Shown piece after piece: positions 5,630 through 7,048 of a stretch of DNA of 7,048 bases. How positions within the stretch are numbered: the stretch's first letter is position 1; the number at the start of each line of letters is the position of its first letter. This DNA is from Hydrogenothermaceae bacterium (GTDB lineage: Bacteria > Aquificota > Aquificia > Aquificales > Hydrogenothermaceae): the NCBI GenBank assembly GCA_015490675.1, contig WFXI01000262.1, forward strand, positions 1-7,048. The letters are read 5' to 3'. Below the pieces are notes generated by a model. That model saw nothing but the letters and a program-made list of their open reading frames with translations, did no database searches and had not been told where the DNA came from. The position numbers and the translations under genes were made by a program.

Positions 5630-6016
5630 ATGGAAAAAAAAGAGTTAAAATATGGAGAAAAAGAAATATTAGAAGCAAAATTAGAACCTTGGGAAAACCC
5701 TTATCCAGATAGGAACTACACAATAGATATTACATTTCCAGAATTTTCTTGCCTTTGTCCCCGTTCAGGATACCCTGACTATGCAACTATAAAAATAAGG
5801 TATATACCTGATAAAACTATCGTTGAGTTAAAATCACTAAAGCTATATTTAAATAAGTATAGAAACCAATATATCTCTCACGAAGAAGCAACAAACAAAA
5901 TTTATGAAGATTTATATAACTTGCTAAAACCTAGATTTTTAGAAGTAATTGGAGACTGGAACCCTAGAGGGAATGTAAAAACAATAATAACTGTATCTTC
6001 AGAAGATAACAAGTAG
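5630..6016 (+). CDS. queF: NADPH-dependent 7-cyano-7-deazaguanine reductase
   Basis: QueF reduces the nitrile preQ0 to the amine preQ1 for queuosine synthesis on tRNA. It is a T-fold enzyme of the short, single-domain (YkvM) type. Visible motifs: FPEFSCLCPRSGYPDYATI (residues 36-54), where C43 is the thioimide-forming Cys and D50 the proton donor by family alignment; then VELKSLKLYLNKYRNQ (65-80), the QueF motif with substrate Glu66; and SHEEATNKIYEDL (83-95) with the conserved His-Glu. The usual CP-x-T-G-Q-PD reads CPRSGYPD here. The protein is 128 residues, shorter than the 165 of B. subtilis QueF, but the core is complete. The ATG at 5630 touches the ispA stop and is preceded by AGAGAGG (5618-5624). 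No queC, queD or queE is in the window. Confidence 0.95.
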   Translation: MEKKELKYGEKEILEAKLEPWENPYPDRNYTIDITFPEFSCLCPRSGYPDYATIKIRYIPDKTIVELKSLKLYLNKYRNQYISHEEATNKIYEDLYNLLKPRFLEVIGDWNPRGNVKTIITVSSEDNK

Positions 6017-6027
6017 ATTTTTATAAA

Positions 6028-6046
6028 AAATATAATTATTATATTT
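6028..6046. promoter_or_regulatory. AT-only perfect palindrome with a TATAAT box, candidate control region
   Basis: AAATATAA (6028-6035) and TTATATTT (6039-6046) are perfect reverse complements around TTA. The exact -10 consensus TATAAT is at 6031-6036, but no convincing -35 box lies 15-19 bases upstream. Other -10-like hexamers are TATATT (6040-6045) and TATAAA (6050-6055). The 60-base gap after queF is the best place for a promoter serving the exported pair downstream. The palindrome could be an operator; it lacks GC and a clean T tail, so it is a poor terminator. Confidence 0.35.
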
Positions 6047-6076
6047 AGGTATAAACTTTACTTTGAGGTAGGCACA

Positions 6077-6598
6077 ATGAGATTTTTATCTGTGGTTTTA
6101 TCTTTATCTATTTTTATGTTTTCAAACTTATTTGCAAAAGAAAAATTAGCAGAGTTTGAAGTATCAGATGAAACTTACCCTACAGTTAAAGTTGTTTATG
6201 ACTGGAATTTACCTTCACCAGAGAATGTTAATCAAGCTCTAAATTACATTTCTAATCATTTAAAAGCTTATACAAACTATTCGCCTCTTGCAGAAGTAGA
6301 AATTGTAGTGGTTAGCCATGGTCCAGAAGTAGCAATTTTTACAAAACAAAATCAAGAAAAATTCAAAGAAGTTATAGAAAGAATGAAATCTTTTTACGAA
6401 AGCTATGGGATTCAATTTTATGTTTGTAACAACGCATTAAAATACATGGGATTCTCAAGAGAAGACATTTTACCTTTTGCTATAATTACACCTGCAGGTG
6501 TTGCAAAACTTGCAGCACTAGAAGAAGAAGGATATAGACTTGTTCCTACTTTAACATGGGATATGAAGTCTATAAAGGATAAATATGGTAAGAAGTAA
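6077..6598 (+). CDS. Exported DsrE/DsrF-like family protein
   Basis: Residues 1-20 are a signal peptide (MRF, hydrophobic core, then SNLFA before the probable cut at A20/K21), so the protein should be periplasmic. The mature part carries a DsrE-like fold of the COG1416 type: EIVVVSHGPEVAIF (residues 75-88), a charged helix with QEKFKEVIERMKSFYESYG (93-111), QFYVCNNALKYMGF (113-126) with Cys117, and a closing ILPFAIITPAGVAKLAALEEEGY (start at 131). Cys117 is in the place of the Cys often conserved in this group. DsrE-type proteins carry sulfur in sulfur-oxidation systems, but the exported relatives have no settled function, so a sulfur role is inference. The ribosome site is GAGG at 6065-6068. 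It overlaps the next gene by 14 bases, which argues for a joint role. Confidence 0.82.
   Translation: MRFLSVVLSLSIFMFSNLFAKEKLAEFEVSDETYPTVKVVYDWNLPSPENVNQALNYISNHLKAYTNYSPLAEVEIVVVSHGPEVAIFTKQNQEKFKEVIERMKSFYESYGIQFYVCNNALKYMGFSREDILPFAIITPAGVAKLAALEEEGYRLVPTLTWDMKSIKDKYGKK
6574..6579 (+). promoter_or_regulatory. Shine-Dalgarno site inside the DsrE-like gene
   Basis: AAAGGA ends 5 bases before the ATG at 6585. It supports starting the PhnD-like gene at 6585, inside the end of the upstream gene, which also yields a complete signal peptide. Confidence 0.6.
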
Positions 6599-7048
6599 TT
6601 TAATCGTTTTCATTTCCCTTTTCTTTTTTTCTTTTTCATTTGCAAAAGATTTTTATACACTGGCAGTTTTATCATCAGAAGACCCTATTATTGAATATAA
6701 AAGATATTCAGCACTAGCAAAATATTTATCATCTAAATTATCCAAACCTGTAAAGCTTCAGATTGTAAAAAAAGCAAATAGATTTTTAGCTTTATATAAA
6801 ATGAACAAAATAGATATTGGTATAGCCTGCCCTGTTGTTTATTTTATGGCAAATGAAAAAAAACCTTCCATTCCTGTTGCTTTTTTAAGTATAAACGGAA
6901 CTATTTATGAAGCAGGTGTTTGGGTTGTTAAAAAAGATAGTGAAATAAAATCTATCAAAGATTTAAAAGGAAAAACCTTAACCCTTGGAAGTTCAATTTG
7001 TGCAAGCAATGCAATTATGCCCCTTTATGTGCTTTATCAAATAGGGAT
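6585..7048 (+). CDS. PhnD-like periplasmic substrate-binding protein (partial, 3' end missing)
   Basis: The frame is open for 154 codons from ATG 6585 to the window end. Residues 1-20 are a signal peptide (basic start, Phe-rich core ending FSFA, cut before K21). The mature part fits the PhnD/PtxB/AioX group (phosphate/phosphite/phosphonate-type binding proteins): FYTLAVLSSEDP (23-34) is the first strand, KRYSALAKYLSSKL (39-52) the usual helix, KIDIGIACPVVYFMA (75-89) the DIAFLGP-like pocket strand, GVWVVKKDSEIKSIKDLKGK (111-130) the hinge and SIKDLKGK motif, and GSSICASNAIMP (135-146) the place of the STSG ligand loop. Cys82 and Cys139 lie at these pocket positions. No ABC permease or ATPase is seen, though the region beyond 7048 is hidden. 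It may be a transporter component, or the sensor part of a longer signalling protein; the ligand is unknown. Confidence 0.82.
   Translation, partial: MVRSNLIVFISLFFFSFSFAKDFYTLAVLSSEDPIIEYKRYSALAKYLSSKLSKPVKLQIVKKANRFLALYKMNKIDIGIACPVVYFMANEKKPSIPVAFLSINGTIYEAGVWVVKKDSEIKSIKDLKGKTLTLGSSICASNAIMPLYVLYQIG

Noticed and set aside
6017..6076. Intrinsic terminator after queF
   Set aside because: The palindrome has only A-T pairs and its 3' arm is followed by AGGTATAAAC and not by a T run, so a functional terminator is unlikely.
1..7048. CRISPR array, transposon, tRNA or defence island
   Set aside because: No direct repeats with spacers, no transposase or terminal inverted repeats, no cloverleaf and no nuclease-helicase cluster were found; most genes are conserved housekeeping genes in a normal order.

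Overview
The window reads as an AT-rich bacterial chromosome segment with every convincing gene on the + strand and almost no intergenic space. The proteins are rich in Lys, Glu and Ile and several codons favour A or T, as in thermophilic low-GC bacteria. The mix of genes (RNase R, L19, RNase HII, YraN, IspA, QueF, a TIGR04219-type outer membrane protein and an exported DsrE-like protein) fits a Gram-negative chemolithotroph. My best guess is the Aquificota, Hydrogenothermaceae (Sulfurihydrogenibium-like). That assignment is inference from gene style and was not checked by a search.

Layout. 1-160 is the 3' end of a gene whose tail looks like acetylornithine aminotransferase (argD). It overlaps, at ATGA, an outer membrane beta-barrel protein (157-927). 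Ten bases later comes ribonuclease R (938-3046). A 40-base gap holding a small palindrome and a possible promoter leads to ribosomal protein L19 (3087-3500). L19 is followed by RNase HII (TTG start, 3505-4080) and the YraN nuclease-fold protein (4077-4424, overlapping at ATGA). The rplS-rnhB-yraN order is a widely conserved cluster; the trmD gene that often precedes rplS is not here.

Between yraN and ispA (4425-4759) there is no large gene, but the stretch is not empty. It holds a small two-segment membrane protein whose frame appears broken at an A-run (4430-4609, displaced C-terminus 4585-4659), then a 29-residue single-pass membrane protein with a good ribosome binding site (4663-4752). 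Next come farnesyl/geranylgeranyl diphosphate synthase (ispA, 4760-5629) and the queuosine enzyme QueF (5630-6016), whose ATG directly follows the ispA stop.

A 60-base AT-only-like gap with an 8-bp perfect palindrome (6028-6046) separates this run from a second unit. That unit has two exported proteins: a DsrE-like protein (6077-6598) and, overlapping it by 14 bases, a PhnD-like periplasmic substrate-binding protein that runs off the window end (6585-7048).

Most of the window is ordinary housekeeping: RNA decay, RNA-DNA hybrid removal, translation, isoprenoid chain building and tRNA modification. No CRISPR array, insertion sequence, tRNA or rRNA was seen. The parts most worth a second look are the frameshifted small membrane gene, the 29-residue membrane peptide, and the DsrE-like/PhnD-like exported pair with cysteines near the expected ligand pocket.
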